Source of the DNA: an uncultured Lachnospiraceae bacterium
Lineage (GTDB): Bacteria; Bacillota; Clostridia; Lachnospirales; Lachnospiraceae
DNA: 12,877 bases
Reading direction: 5' to 3'
Assembly (NCBI GenBank): GCA_948665105.1
Contig: CAPNGW010000035.1
Coordinates: forward strand, 1 to 12,877
Every line of letters begins with the position of its first letter. Positions within the stretch are counted from its first letter, which is position 1. The notes beneath the pieces are model-generated. The model had not been told where the DNA came from. It did not search any database and saw nothing but the letters and a program-made list of their open reading frames with translations. The position numbers and the translations under genes are program-made. Positions 1-6,878 of the stretch are shown in pieces.

Positions 1-1
1 C

Positions 2-91
2 GACAATGGGCCAGGCGATGACGGCAATAAGCCAGGAGACGGCGACAATAAGCCGGGCGACGGCGGTGAAGAGGACGGGAAGCCTGCAGAC
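2..91 (+). repeat. Degenerate 21-base repeats coding for a Gly/Asp/Lys/Pro linker
   Basis: In frame, the bases encode DNGPGD, DGNKPGD, GDNKPGD and a diverged GGEEDGKPAD. The units are about 21 bases (2-19, 20-40, 41-61, then decay). It is a low-complexity spacer of the kind that lifts a surface domain away from the wall. The array probably continues upstream of the window. Confidence 0.7.
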
Positions 92-691
92 AGCAAAATC
101 CTGGTTGACACAGAAGCCACCCAGGTCAAAATTGACACAAAAGGACTTGACCTGAATAAGATTGCCGCGGCATTGGGTATCGACCTGAGCGGAACGAACG
201 CAAGATTGGTTGTACAGCAGAACAGGCAAGTGGATGCTGGGGCGGAGAAACTCTTAAAAGAGCGGATGGTCAAGGCCAGTCAAAAGTTTTTGAAAATGTA
301 TGACATTTCTATGTGGCTGCATATGGAAGGAAAAGAAGCCATAGAGATTACCGAGGATTTTGGCAGTCTCACGATTTCCTTAGCGGCAGGCAGGGAGTAT
401 GCCGGAAAGCTGGTAACCGTTTATCAGCTCCATGAAGATGGGGAGGTAATCATATATAAAGATTTGAAGGTGGACGAGAACGGAATGGTAACAATAACTG
501 TTACAAAGCTTTCTTCCTTCGCAATCGCATTACAGGAGGGAGCTGGTGGCAGTAATGCCGGACAGAATGCAATCACTTCTGCCAGAACCGGAGATACGTT
601 CCATGCAGGTCTGTGGACCGCGCTTGTTTTGGCAGCAGGAGCAGCCTTGCTGGTATTAGCGGAATGTAAGAAAAAATACGAAAAAAAGTAA
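2..691 (+). CDS. C-terminal part of a cell-wall-anchored surface protein (5' end outside window)
   Basis: The frame is open from the first bases, so only the last 229 residues are visible; the first in-window start codon (TTG at 173) is internal. The visible part begins with a flexible linker of degenerate heptads, such as DGNKPGD and GDNKPGD (about 2-91). A domain of about 150 residues follows, ending in a beta-rich stretch with the motif LSSFAIAL, a kind often found just before the anchor of clostridial surface proteins. The C-terminus has SARTGD (578-595), a hydrophobic segment of about 19 residues (LWTALVLAAGAALLVLA) and a Lys-rich tail. That is the layout of a sortase substrate, with a TGD-type motif instead of canonical LPXTG. 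The protein is expected outside the cell, attached to peptidoglycan. The N-terminal domain that would define its role is not in the window. Confidence 0.85.
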   Translation, partial: DNGPGDDGNKPGDGDNKPGDGGEEDGKPADSKILVDTEATQVKIDTKGLDLNKIAAALGIDLSGTNARLVVQQNRQVDAGAEKLLKERMVKASQKFLKMYDISMWLHMEGKEAIEITEDFGSLTISLAAGREYAGKLVTVYQLHEDGEVIIYKDLKVDENGMVTITVTKLSSFAIALQEGAGGSNAGQNAITSARTGDTFHAGLWTALVLAAGAALLVLAECKKKYEKK

Positions 692-708
692 AAATACGAG
701 AAAAAGTA
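673..708 (+). repeat. 18-base tandem duplication across the stop codon
   Basis: Bases 673-690 (AAAATACGAAAAAAAGTA) are repeated at 691-708 with a single A-to-G difference. The copy boundary falls inside the stop codon TAA (689-691). The duplicate is in phase and would encode a second KYEKK tail followed by another stop. It looks like a recent slippage duplication with no effect on the protein. Confidence 0.75.
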
Positions 709-720
709 AAAAAACTATGG

Positions 721-749
721 AAAGCCGTCAACGTTTGTGTGGCGGCTTT
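721..749 (+). terminator. Stem-loop after the surface protein gene, probable weak terminator
   Basis: AAAGCCGTCA (721-730) pairs with TGGCGGCTTT (740-749), giving a 10-bp stem with one G-T pair and a 9-base loop. It lies 30 bases after the stop of the surface protein gene. An A-rich stretch precedes it, but only three T follow the stem core, so termination may be inefficient. Confidence 0.55.
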
Positions 750-926
750 GCAGTGTGAAGCGGAGGAGTCAATGGAGGATTGTGTAGGATATAGTGTAGG
801 ATATGCTGCGTATGGGATTGAATTCCACATTTAAATATGTTAAAATTTTTCAAAGCAATGAATTCAAAGTTTCTTTAATTCTATTCGGCGGAAGAATCAT
901 ACTTCTGCCTTCTGTTTTCGAACTCC

Positions 927-1461
927 TTGCTTACATTCCCCAAAATATTGCAGGGAGAGGTTGGCTTCTTCCTGCGGAAAAGAAAGGAAGAGGTTATGGT
1001 AGAAATTGGTCTTGTACGCAAGACTGTTTTTGGCGGCCCAGAGGATTCCCGGGAGCTGGGGCTTATGAAAGGGATTATCATCCGCATTAGAAGTGGTGAA
1101 AAATTGGAAGAATCCCGGAATCGATTGATTGCTATGCTGGAAAAGTTATTTTCCCAGATGAGCATAGAGGAAAAAAAGAGGATATTAACGGAAGAATATG
1201 GCATGATAATGACAGCCGAATTAGAAGGGAGGATACAGCTTATGTGTAATTGGTCAGAGGTTATGATAGAAAAAGGCATAGAAAAGGGGGATAGAAAAAG
1301 GAGCTGATCAGCAGTTGGCAAAACAGATTAAGATTAAGAGAGGCAAAGGCAAATCGGTAGAACAGATAGCCGAAGAATTAGAGGAGACGGAAGCTCGTAT
1401 CCAAGAAGTGATGGAAAATATGGATTTGAATATTCTTATGTTATCAGCCCAGAAAGAATAG
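927..1461 (+). pseudogene. Frameshifted, N-terminally truncated Rpn/PD-(D/E)XK transposase-family remnant
   Basis: The 927-1307 frame carries a segment typical of the C-terminal half of Lachnospiraceae Rpn-family (recombination-promoting nuclease / putative transposase) proteins: a region around IIIRIRSGEKLEESRNRLIA, then MSIEEKKRIL, ELEGRIQLMCN and the characteristic charged repeat GIEKG. At the run of five G (1286-1290) the frame breaks. The original sense continues in the next frame from 1291 as IEKGADQQLAKQIKIKRG, followed by SVEQIAEELEETEARIQEVM, and stops at TAG 1459-1461. Removing one G would join the two parts. The N-terminal nuclease domain with its catalytic residues is not recognisable upstream, so the gene is dead even if the frameshift is a sequencing error. 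The coding limits on the left are uncertain, and 927 is only the first ATG/TTG-type start in frame. Confidence 0.65.
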
Positions 1462-1573
1462 CTTATCGGCTTGTGGGGACAGCGGCATTTGCCACTATCG
1501 ACAAAATTAAGGATGGGAAAAATCCTCTGGAAATCCTTAGCAGCTTATGATAAGATAGGGTAGGATTAAGGAT
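1462..1573 (+). other. Spacer with an unassigned short open stretch before the lipoprotein gene
   Basis: After the Rpn remnant stops, a different frame stays open to TGA at 1548-1550. It reads sensibly as protein (for example ERIAYRLVGTAAFATIDKIK), but it has no start codon with a ribosome binding site and I do not recognise it. The rest of the spacer holds the ribosome binding sites for the next gene: AGGA at 1562-1565 and AAGGA at 1568-1572. No promoter could be assigned with confidence. Confidence 0.3.
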
Positions 1574-2848
1574 GTGATAATTTTGAAAATATTTTTTAAG
1601 AACGTATCCAAAAGCCTTTTAGCCCTTCTTATCATGCTTTGCCTGCTGGCGGCTGCAGGTTGCAGCGCAGATGGTTTCGGGAACCGGGAAGATACTGCGG
1701 CGTCAGAAAACCAGAATGCGAAGGTGCAGGTGGAAGAGGAGGAGACTGAAAGTGCGGATACAGAGGTATCCGCCTTTTCTTTGGACGAAAATACCCAGGC
1801 CGGACCGGGAGATTTGACGGTACAGTTTCTGGATGTGGGACAGGGCAGTGCCACATTGATTCGCCAGAGTGGCCATACCATGCTGGTGGATGGCGGTGAC
1901 AGGGAAACCTCCTCCTTTGTGGTGAGCTTTTTAAAGGAGCAGGGCATTACAAGCCTGGATTATGTGGTGGTGTCCCATTTTGACTCGGACCATTTGGCGG
2001 GTATTATCGGTGTATTAAATGCATTTGAGTGCAGCACAGTTCTGGCCCCGGACTATGAGGGGGATACAAAGCTCTATGAATCCTTTTTGTCAACCGTGGA
2101 GGAGAAGGAACTTCCTGTGATTTATCCCAGGCTGGGGGATACCTTTTCTTTTGCAGAAAGCAGCTTCCGGGTGGTGAGCCCCGTGTCCTATGAATATAGG
2201 GACGCCAATTCCAACTCTCTGGGCATCCGTCTGGAATATGGTGAGAACAGCTTCCTTATGTGCGGAGACTGTACGGAGGAAAGCGAACAGGATATGCTGT
2301 ATCTTGACACCGCTGTTGAAAGCGACGTGTATGCAGCCAATCATCACGGAAGTAAGTACTCCAACAGCCAGGAATTTCTTGGGGCGGTGTCGCCTGAGTA
2401 TGTGGTAATCAGCTGCGGGGCCGGAAATTCCTACGGCCATCCGGATGCATCGGTATTGCTGGAAGTACAAAAGCTGGGAGCAGGATTGCTCCGCACTGAT
2501 TTACAGGGAACTGTGACGGCGGTCAGTGACGGCAAAAATATCACCTTTGACCGGGAAATTTGTATGGACTACAGAAGCGGCACGGAGGTGGCGGAAGGGG
2601 GAACCCAGGAAGGGGTGAAAGAAAAGCCGCCCGTGGATAGCAGCGATGACGGTATCACAGGGCAGAACGGAGAAGATTCATCGGAGGGACAGGCGCAGTA
2701 TATATTAAATACAAATACCATGAAATTCCATCTCCTGGAATGCGGCAGTGCCAAGGATATAGCGGACGAAAATAAAAAGCTTTCCACGGATGCCAGGGAG
2801 AGCATTATTGACCAGGGATATACCCCCTGCAAACGTTGTAGCCCATAA
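1574..2848 (+). CDS. Lipoprotein with ComEC-like metallo-beta-lactamase domain and C-terminal Cys-rich domain
   Basis: The N-terminus (424-residue numbering from GTG 1574) is a lipoprotein signal: Lys residues, a hydrophobic core and lipobox LAAAGC with Cys30 as the lipidation site. TTG 1583 is an alternative start, 10 bases after AAGGA. An acidic linker precedes the metallo-beta-lactamase domain (about 80-330). This shows LDVGQGSA, VDGGD, the metal motif HFDSDH (135-140), GDC (231-233), NHHGS (256-260) and SYGHPD (286-291), the order seen in the extracellular hydrolase domain of ComEC. A Gly/Ser/Glu linker follows. The tail (about 375-424) reads YILNTNTMKFH, then C390 and CKRC (419-422), resembling Ada-type metal-binding tails on secreted proteins. 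No ComEC channel domain is present, so this is a stand-alone surface-tethered enzyme, perhaps a nuclease or phosphodiesterase. The domain call is firm; the substrate is unknown. Confidence 0.88.
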   Translation: MIILKIFFKNVSKSLLALLIMLCLLAAAGCSADGFGNREDTAASENQNAKVQVEEEETESADTEVSAFSLDENTQAGPGDLTVQFLDVGQGSATLIRQSGHTMLVDGGDRETSSFVVSFLKEQGITSLDYVVVSHFDSDHLAGIIGVLNAFECSTVLAPDYEGDTKLYESFLSTVEEKELPVIYPRLGDTFSFAESSFRVVSPVSYEYRDANSNSLGIRLEYGENSFLMCGDCTEESEQDMLYLDTAVESDVYAANHHGSKYSNSQEFLGAVSPEYVVISCGAGNSYGHPDASVLLEVQKLGAGLLRTDLQGTVTAVSDGKNITFDREICMDYRSGTEVAEGGTQEGVKEKPPVDSSDDGITGQNGEDSSEGQAQYILNTNTMKFHLLECGSAKDIADENKKLSTDARESIIDQGYTPCKRCSP

Positions 2849-2905
2849 GTCTTGTAATGGCCAAGGGGTCAAAGCAGCGAGATAACTTTATAAAGGAGAA
2901 AAATC

Positions 2906-4696
2906 ATGATCTCAGAACGAATAGAAGCATTACGCCAACAAATGAAGCAGCGTGGAATTTCCATCTACATCGTTCCTACCTCGGACTTCCACGAATCTGA
3001 ATACGTGGGGGATTACTTCAAAGCCCGCAGATACATCACCGGTTTCACAGGCTCTGCCGGAACTGCTGTCATTACCATGGAGGATGCAGGCCTCTGGACC
3101 GACGGACGTTACTTTATTCAGGCGGAAAACCAGCTGAAGGACACTCCGGTTACATTGTTTAAGATGGCCGAGGAGGGCGTTCCCACCGTCAAGGAATATG
3201 TAAGAAAGCACTTAGAAGAAGGCGGATGCCTTGGCTTTGACGGCAGAGTGATAAACAGCAAAGCCGGTGAGGAATATGAAGCCATAGCAAAAGAGAAGAA
3301 GGCCAGGCTGTATGTATCGGAGGATTTGGTGGACATAATCTGGACAGAGAGGCCGGCTCTTCCGGCGGAACCTGCATTTCTGTTGGGAAAAGAATACACC
3401 GGGGAAAGCACCCGGGATAAGCTGAAACGTCTGCGAGAAAAAATGGCGGCGGAGAAGGCCACGGTGCATATTCTCACATCTCTTTACGATATCGCATGGC
3501 TTTTGAACGTCCGCGGTGGCGATATCGACCATGTTCCCGTTATCCTGTCCTTCATGATGATGACGGAAGACGGCTGCTGCTGGTATGTGAACCAGGACGT
3601 GCTAAGTGAGGAACTGCGCATTTATCTGAAAATCAACGGCATTCAGACAAAGGGCTACAACCATATTTATCAGGATGTGGAAGCTCTGGAAGCTGGGGAA
3701 GTGGCGCTGGTGGATAAGGCGGTGGTGAATTTCCGCATCCTAAACAACTTAAAGCCGGAAATCAAGGTTATTGACAAAGAAAATCCCACTGTTCTCATGA
3801 AGGCTGTGAAAAATGAAGTGGAGCTTGCCAATACCAGAAAGGCCCACATCAAAGACGGCGTTGCCTTTACGAAATTCATGTACTGGCTGAAGAAAAATAT
3901 CGGAAAGGAACAAATCACGGAGATATCTGCCTCCGATTATCTGAAGGAGCGCAGAAAAGAGCAGGAGCATTTTCTGGATTTAAGCTTTGACACCATCAGC
4001 GCCTACGGACCCAACGCTGCAATGATGCACTATAGCGCCACGGAGGAATCCAATGCCACACTACAGCCGGAAGGATTCCTGCTGGTGGACTCCGGCGGAC
4101 ATTATCTGGAGGGCACCACGGATATCACCAGGACCCTTGCATTGGGAAAACTGACAAATGAGGAGAAACGCCATTTTACCGCCGTCTGCCGCGCCAATCT
4201 GAACCTGGCGGACGCAAAATTTCTCCACGGATGCCGGGGCATTAATCTGGATATTCTGGCCCGGGGACCTTTGTGGGATTTGGGGATAGACTATAAATGT
4301 GGCACGGGCCATGGCGTGGGCCACATCTTAAATGTCCATGAAGGGCCCAACGGAATCCGCTGGCGTATCGTACCGGAGAGAAACGACAGCTGCGTACTGG
4401 AGGAAGGCATGGTTACCACCGACGAGCCCGGCGTTTATCTGGAAGGGAAATACGGCATCCGCACTGAGAATGAGCTGATTTGCCGTAAGGGTGAGAAGAA
4501 CGAATACGGCCAGTTCATGTATTTTGAAAATATCACCTTTGCCCCCATTGATTTGGATGCCATTCTGCCGGAGGAGATGAGTGGGGCTGAGAGGAAACGA
4601 CTCAACGATTATCATAAGGCGGTATATGATACCCTTGCGCCTTATATGACAGAGCAGGAGGAGCTTTGGTTAAAGGAGTATACCAGAGCTGTCTGA
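2906..4696 (+). CDS. Aminopeptidase P family protein (M24 Xaa-Pro aminopeptidase)
   Basis: A cytosolic metalloprotease of 596 residues expected to remove an N-terminal residue preceding proline. Two creatinase-type N-terminal domains cover about 1-300, with SEYVGDYFKARRYITGFTGS and WTDGRYF near the start. The M24 pita-bread domain follows (about 305-530), then a short C-terminal M24_C-like domain ending in LAPYMTEQEELWLKEYTRAV. The expected dinuclear metal ligands are visible: D395 (LLVDSGG), D406 (GTTDITR), H473 (HGVGHILNVHEG), E507 (TTDEPGVY) and E521 (IRTENEL). H376 (MMHYS) and H478 are the usual active-site histidines. The length matches the long, three-domain aminopeptidase P type rather than the shorter PepQ/PepP type. 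ATG 2906 follows AAAGGAG (2892-2898) by 7 bases. It lies 57 bases after the lipoprotein gene with no clear terminator between them, so co-transcription is possible. Confidence 0.95.
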   Translation: MISERIEALRQQMKQRGISIYIVPTSDFHESEYVGDYFKARRYITGFTGSAGTAVITMEDAGLWTDGRYFIQAENQLKDTPVTLFKMAEEGVPTVKEYVRKHLEEGGCLGFDGRVINSKAGEEYEAIAKEKKARLYVSEDLVDIIWTERPALPAEPAFLLGKEYTGESTRDKLKRLREKMAAEKATVHILTSLYDIAWLLNVRGGDIDHVPVILSFMMMTEDGCCWYVNQDVLSEELRIYLKINGIQTKGYNHIYQDVEALEAGEVALVDKAVVNFRILNNLKPEIKVIDKENPTVLMKAVKNEVELANTRKAHIKDGVAFTKFMYWLKKNIGKEQITEISASDYLKERRKEQEHFLDLSFDTISAYGPNAAMMHYSATEESNATLQPEGFLLVDSGGHYLEGTTDITRTLALGKLTNEEKRHFTAVCRANLNLADAKFLHGCRGINLDILARGPLWDLGIDYKCGTGHGVGHILNVHEGPNGIRWRIVPERNDSCVLEEGMVTTDEPGVYLEGKYGIRTENELICRKGEKNEYGQFMYFENITFAPIDLDAILPEEMSGAERKRLNDYHKAVYDTLAPYMTEQEELWLKEYTRAV

Positions 4697-4702
4697 GAAA
4701 GG

Positions 4703-4733
4703 GGAGGCGCTTAAAGCTTTACAAAGCGCCTCC
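4703..4733. terminator. Strong terminator shared by two convergent genes
   Basis: GGAGGCGCTT (4703-4712) pairs perfectly with AAGCGCCTCC (4724-4733), giving a 10-bp GC-rich stem with an 11-base loop. On the plus strand it is followed by GAATTTT. On the minus strand it is followed by CCTTTCTC. It sits between the stop of the aminopeptidase (4696) and the stop of the minus-strand gene (4739), so it can serve both. Confidence 0.85.
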
Positions 4734-4738
4734 GAATT

Positions 4739-5662
4739 TTACTGCTCACTGTCACTGGATGTCTGATTAGGGTCTTCCGCTTCCAATGCTTTATCATCTG
4801 CCAGATTTCTGCCATCTATCAGATTTCTGTCATCTGCCAGATTTCTGTCATTTACCTGGTTGCTGTCGTTTGCCATGGATGTTGGTTTTGAAATCTCCAG
4901 GCTCATGGTGGACTTCATGCCGCCGACATTGGTGGTTACCATGAGAGTCCGGGAACCGTCTGGATTTACAATAATCTCGGTGTCTGTTTCTGACTCCTGG
5001 TTCTCTTCCCTGAATGCATTGGGATCGTCTGCTTCTGCCACTGCGTCGCTGGAGCCAGAGGCAATCTCCTCCCCCACACCGGCCTTCAGATCATCAATTT
5101 CCTTCTGCTTGGAGCGTACTTTTGCATCCTGATGGAGAGCTCGCAGAATCCGGTTGATATCCTCCGGGGAAAACATGCTGATGGCCTTGGAAAGCTGACC
5201 AATATTGTCCCTGTTCACCTTCAAGCATCCGCCGCCGGAGAGAGGGATATTAATAACATTATTGGAATCTGTCATATCTCCCAGGCATATGCTGTTTGAC
5301 TGCTCGTCACAGACAAACAACACCCCCTTATATTCAATCACACCATCCTTTGCAAGATGTCCGTAAGGTACCTTGGATGCGGAGCTTAAGTTTTGTACAA
5401 GATATTCGTACCCCCTGGAAGTAGCCTCGTATGCCTTTAATATATCACTTTTGTCGCCGGCTTCGAAGACCGTCTGCTCTTTTCTGGTTGTGTCCTCATC
5501 CTCCGTACCTGCCAAAAGCATAGTTCCACCGGAGGCTATCCACCCCTGATTACCCGTCCTGCCGGCATCCGAAGGAAAATTCGGCGTCTGTTTTCTGCTT
5601 GCACTTGTCCCTGTTATGGCTGAACCTCTTGCTGTCTCTGCTGCACCTGTACCAATTCTCAT
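4739..5662 (-). CDS. Conserved protein of unknown function with a repetitive acidic tail
   Basis: ATG at 5662 is chosen as start because AGGAGG (complement of 5671-5676) stands 8 bases before it. An upstream in-frame ATG at 5698 has no such site and would add 12 residues. The product has 307 residues and no signal peptide or membrane segment. The N-terminal 65 residues are Gly/Ala/Thr-rich and probably disordered. A compact core follows (about 68-195), with GYEYLVQNL, HLAKDGVIEYKGVLFVCDE, SICLGDM, PLSGGGCLKVNRDNIGQLSK and FSPEDINRILRAL, ending in a charged helix. I associate this core with uncharacterised proteins of Lachnospiraceae but know no function for it. A second beta-rich piece (TEIIVNPDGSRTLMVTTNVGG, about 228-258) is followed by six-residue repeats of the NLADDR type. 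It is convergent to the aminopeptidase and in the same direction as the LysR gene. Confidence 0.8.
   Translation of the reverse strand: MRIGTGAAETARGSAITGTSASRKQTPNFPSDAGRTGNQGWIASGGTMLLAGTEDEDTTRKEQTVFEAGDKSDILKAYEATSRGYEYLVQNLSSASKVPYGHLAKDGVIEYKGVLFVCDEQSNSICLGDMTDSNNVINIPLSGGGCLKVNRDNIGQLSKAISMFSPEDINRILRALHQDAKVRSKQKEIDDLKAGVGEEIASGSSDAVAEADDPNAFREENQESETDTEIIVNPDGSRTLMVTTNVGGMKSTMSLEISKPTSMANDSNQVNDRNLADDRNLIDGRNLADDKALEAEDPNQTSSDSEQ
4795..4866 (-). repeat. Four 18-base tandem repeats inside the unknown protein gene
   Basis: On the plus strand the units are CATCTGCCAGATTTCTGC (4795-4812), CATCTATCAGATTTCTGT (4813-4830), CATCTGCCAGATTTCTGT (4831-4848) and the diverged CATTTACCTGGTTGCTGT (4849-4866). 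They keep the frame and give the hexapeptides DDRNLA, DGRNLI-like and NDRNLA-like near the C-terminus. Copy number could vary by slippage without frame loss. Confidence 0.8.
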
Positions 5663-5695
5663 TGTCTCTGCCTCCTGTTCAAAATATAATAAAAT

Positions 5696-5731
5696 CACGG
5701 ATGATATAGAATTGCTTCTTTACCATCCGTG
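5696..5731 (-). terminator. Hairpin with T-rich tail after the LysR gene, upstream of the unknown protein gene
   Basis: CACGGATG (5696-5703) and CATCCGTG (5724-5731) form a perfect 8-bp stem with a 20-base loop. Read on the minus strand, the stem is followed by ATTTTATTATATTTT, as in an intrinsic terminator. It lies after the LysR stop (5811). A candidate promoter for the next gene lies upstream of it, so it may instead act as a leader hairpin (see finding). Confidence 0.55.
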
Positions 5732-5748
5732 GCTGCTATCATCCATTA

Positions 5749-5777
5749 TTTATATAATTATCGGCATATGTTCTGAA
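5749..5777 (-). promoter_or_regulatory. Candidate promoter of the unknown protein gene
   Basis: On the minus strand, TTCAGA (5772-5777) and TATAAA (5749-5754) are separated by 17 bases, a fair match to a housekeeping promoter. Transcription would start near 5742, leaving a leader of about 80 bases that contains the hairpin at 5696-5731. This is based on consensus match only. Confidence 0.35.
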
Positions 5778-5810
5778 TAGTTTAGCATGTAAAAGAGCAA
5801 AGGACAATTC

Positions 5811-6755
5811 TTATCCATTTCCCAGGAAGGCTTCAATTTGAGAATCGCTGTAAGAAAGGTGAGAAGCGCTTAATACTTTTTCACAGGAGAACTGAATGAA
5901 AAGGTCTATAAGATTGGAAAAAGAATTTTCTTTTTTCACTATGAAGGCAATATTCCATGGGAATTCTGGCTCCTTCAATTTAATTCGTTTGATGTTATCA
6001 GAGTGAAAACGCATGGTAATGGGATAGGGTAAAATGGTGATGCCCTGATTGAGAGATACCATTTCTGCAAGAAAGTCCCATTGGGAGCTTTCGCAGGTAA
6101 TCCGGGGTTCAAATCCTGCGCTTCGACAGTTGTACAGTATTCTGTCGTGAAGCATATATGTATTATCAAGAATTAGAAAATTTTCATAAATTAGCTCCTT
6201 GAAGCAGGCTGTATCCTTATGTGCCAAAGCATGGGATTTGTGAACCAGCAATGTATTGAAAGAAGAAGCCAGGGGAACCACATGATAGTCGGGGTATGCA
6301 AAGGGGAAAATAATAACACCCAAGTCAAGGGAATCCTGGTCCATTCTTTCCTTGATTGTATTTGCCCCGGCTTCTATAACATGCAATTTAATTTTGGGAT
6401 TCTGCTTTTGAAATTCATATATGATTGAAGGAAAATAGGCTGTTAAAATAACAGGGGGGATGCCAATGCGCAGTACCCCTTGATCCCCTTGCATCATATT
6501 ATAGATGCTTTCTTCCTGCTTTTCTATCATATCCAGAAGATATCTGCCGTTTTCGCACAATAATATACCGTGTGGAGTGAGCTTAAACTCATTGGAGCTC
6601 CTGTCAATGAGGGTTGTTCCCAACTCTTTTTCCAAGGCTATTACAGATTTACTCAAGGTAGATTGAGAGATAAATAATTCATTGGAGGCCTTTGTAAAAT
6701 TTTTATGTTTTGCCACTTGGATGAAGTAAGACAGACATCTCAGATTTAGATTCAT
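5811..6755 (-). CDS. LysR-family transcriptional regulator
   Basis: The start ATG at 6755 is preferred. It gives the standard LysR N-terminus (MNLNLRCLSYFIQVAKHKNF) and has AAGGAG (complement of 6766-6771) 10 bases upstream. The longer frame from ATG 6824 would add 23 untypical residues. The product has 314 residues, usual for the family. The winged helix-turn-helix occupies about 1-60 (FTKASNELFISQSTLSKSVIALEKELGTTLIDR). A linker helix follows, then the periplasmic-binding-protein-like effector domain from about 92 (GVLRIGIPPVI) to 295, with the GITILP motif at 238-243. It is divergent from the hydratase/CoA-transferase/permease operon, the classic arrangement for a LysR activator sensing a substrate or intermediate of the neighbouring pathway. 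The 38-base inverted repeat in the shared spacer is its likely binding site. The effector is unknown; a 3-hydroxyacid or its CoA ester is an inference. Confidence 0.93.
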   Translation of the reverse strand: MNLNLRCLSYFIQVAKHKNFTKASNELFISQSTLSKSVIALEKELGTTLIDRSSNEFKLTPHGILLCENGRYLLDMIEKQEESIYNMMQGDQGVLRIGIPPVILTAYFPSIIYEFQKQNPKIKLHVIEAGANTIKERMDQDSLDLGVIIFPFAYPDYHVVPLASSFNTLLVHKSHALAHKDTACFKELIYENFLILDNTYMLHDRILYNCRSAGFEPRITCESSQWDFLAEMVSLNQGITILPYPITMRFHSDNIKRIKLKEPEFPWNIAFIVKKENSFSNLIDLFIQFSCEKVLSASHLSYSDSQIEAFLGNG

Positions 6756-6839
6756 GTAATTGCCACTCCTTCTACAAAATAAAATGGATATAAGCAAGGG
6801 AAAAGGTAGCTTTGCCCCCTCCATTAATAAATTATGTAT

Positions 6840-6848
6840 ATCATACCA
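6840..6848 (-). promoter_or_regulatory. Candidate extended -10 for the LysR gene
   Basis: On the minus strand the bases read TGGTATGAT, an extended -10 (TG, one base, TATGAT at 6845-6840). Transcription would begin near 6833, about 80 bases before the LysR start codon. The -35 region is only T-rich. The operator dyad lies about 45-85 bases upstream of this start. Confidence 0.35.
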
Positions 6849-6878
6849 TATTTATTATGTTTAAAAAAGTGATAGCTC

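Noticed and set aside
803..1090. Plus-strand open frame of 95 codons before the Rpn remnant
   Set aside because: No ribosome binding site, changes character along its length, and overlaps the Rpn remnant in another frame; likely chance or decayed sequence.
881..1321. Minus-strand open frame of 146 codons opposite the Rpn remnant
   Set aside because: It mirrors the plus-strand sequence that carries recognisable Rpn-family motifs; Ser/Phe/Ile-rich without domain features.
2849..2905. Spacer between lipoprotein and aminopeptidase genes examined for a promoter or terminator
   Set aside because: No stem with a T-run and no pair of boxes at proper spacing; only the ribosome binding site at 2892-2898 is convincing.
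4795..4866. Regular 18-base repeats considered as a CRISPR-like array
   Set aside because: The units are directly tandem with no spacers and keep the reading frame of the protein gene.
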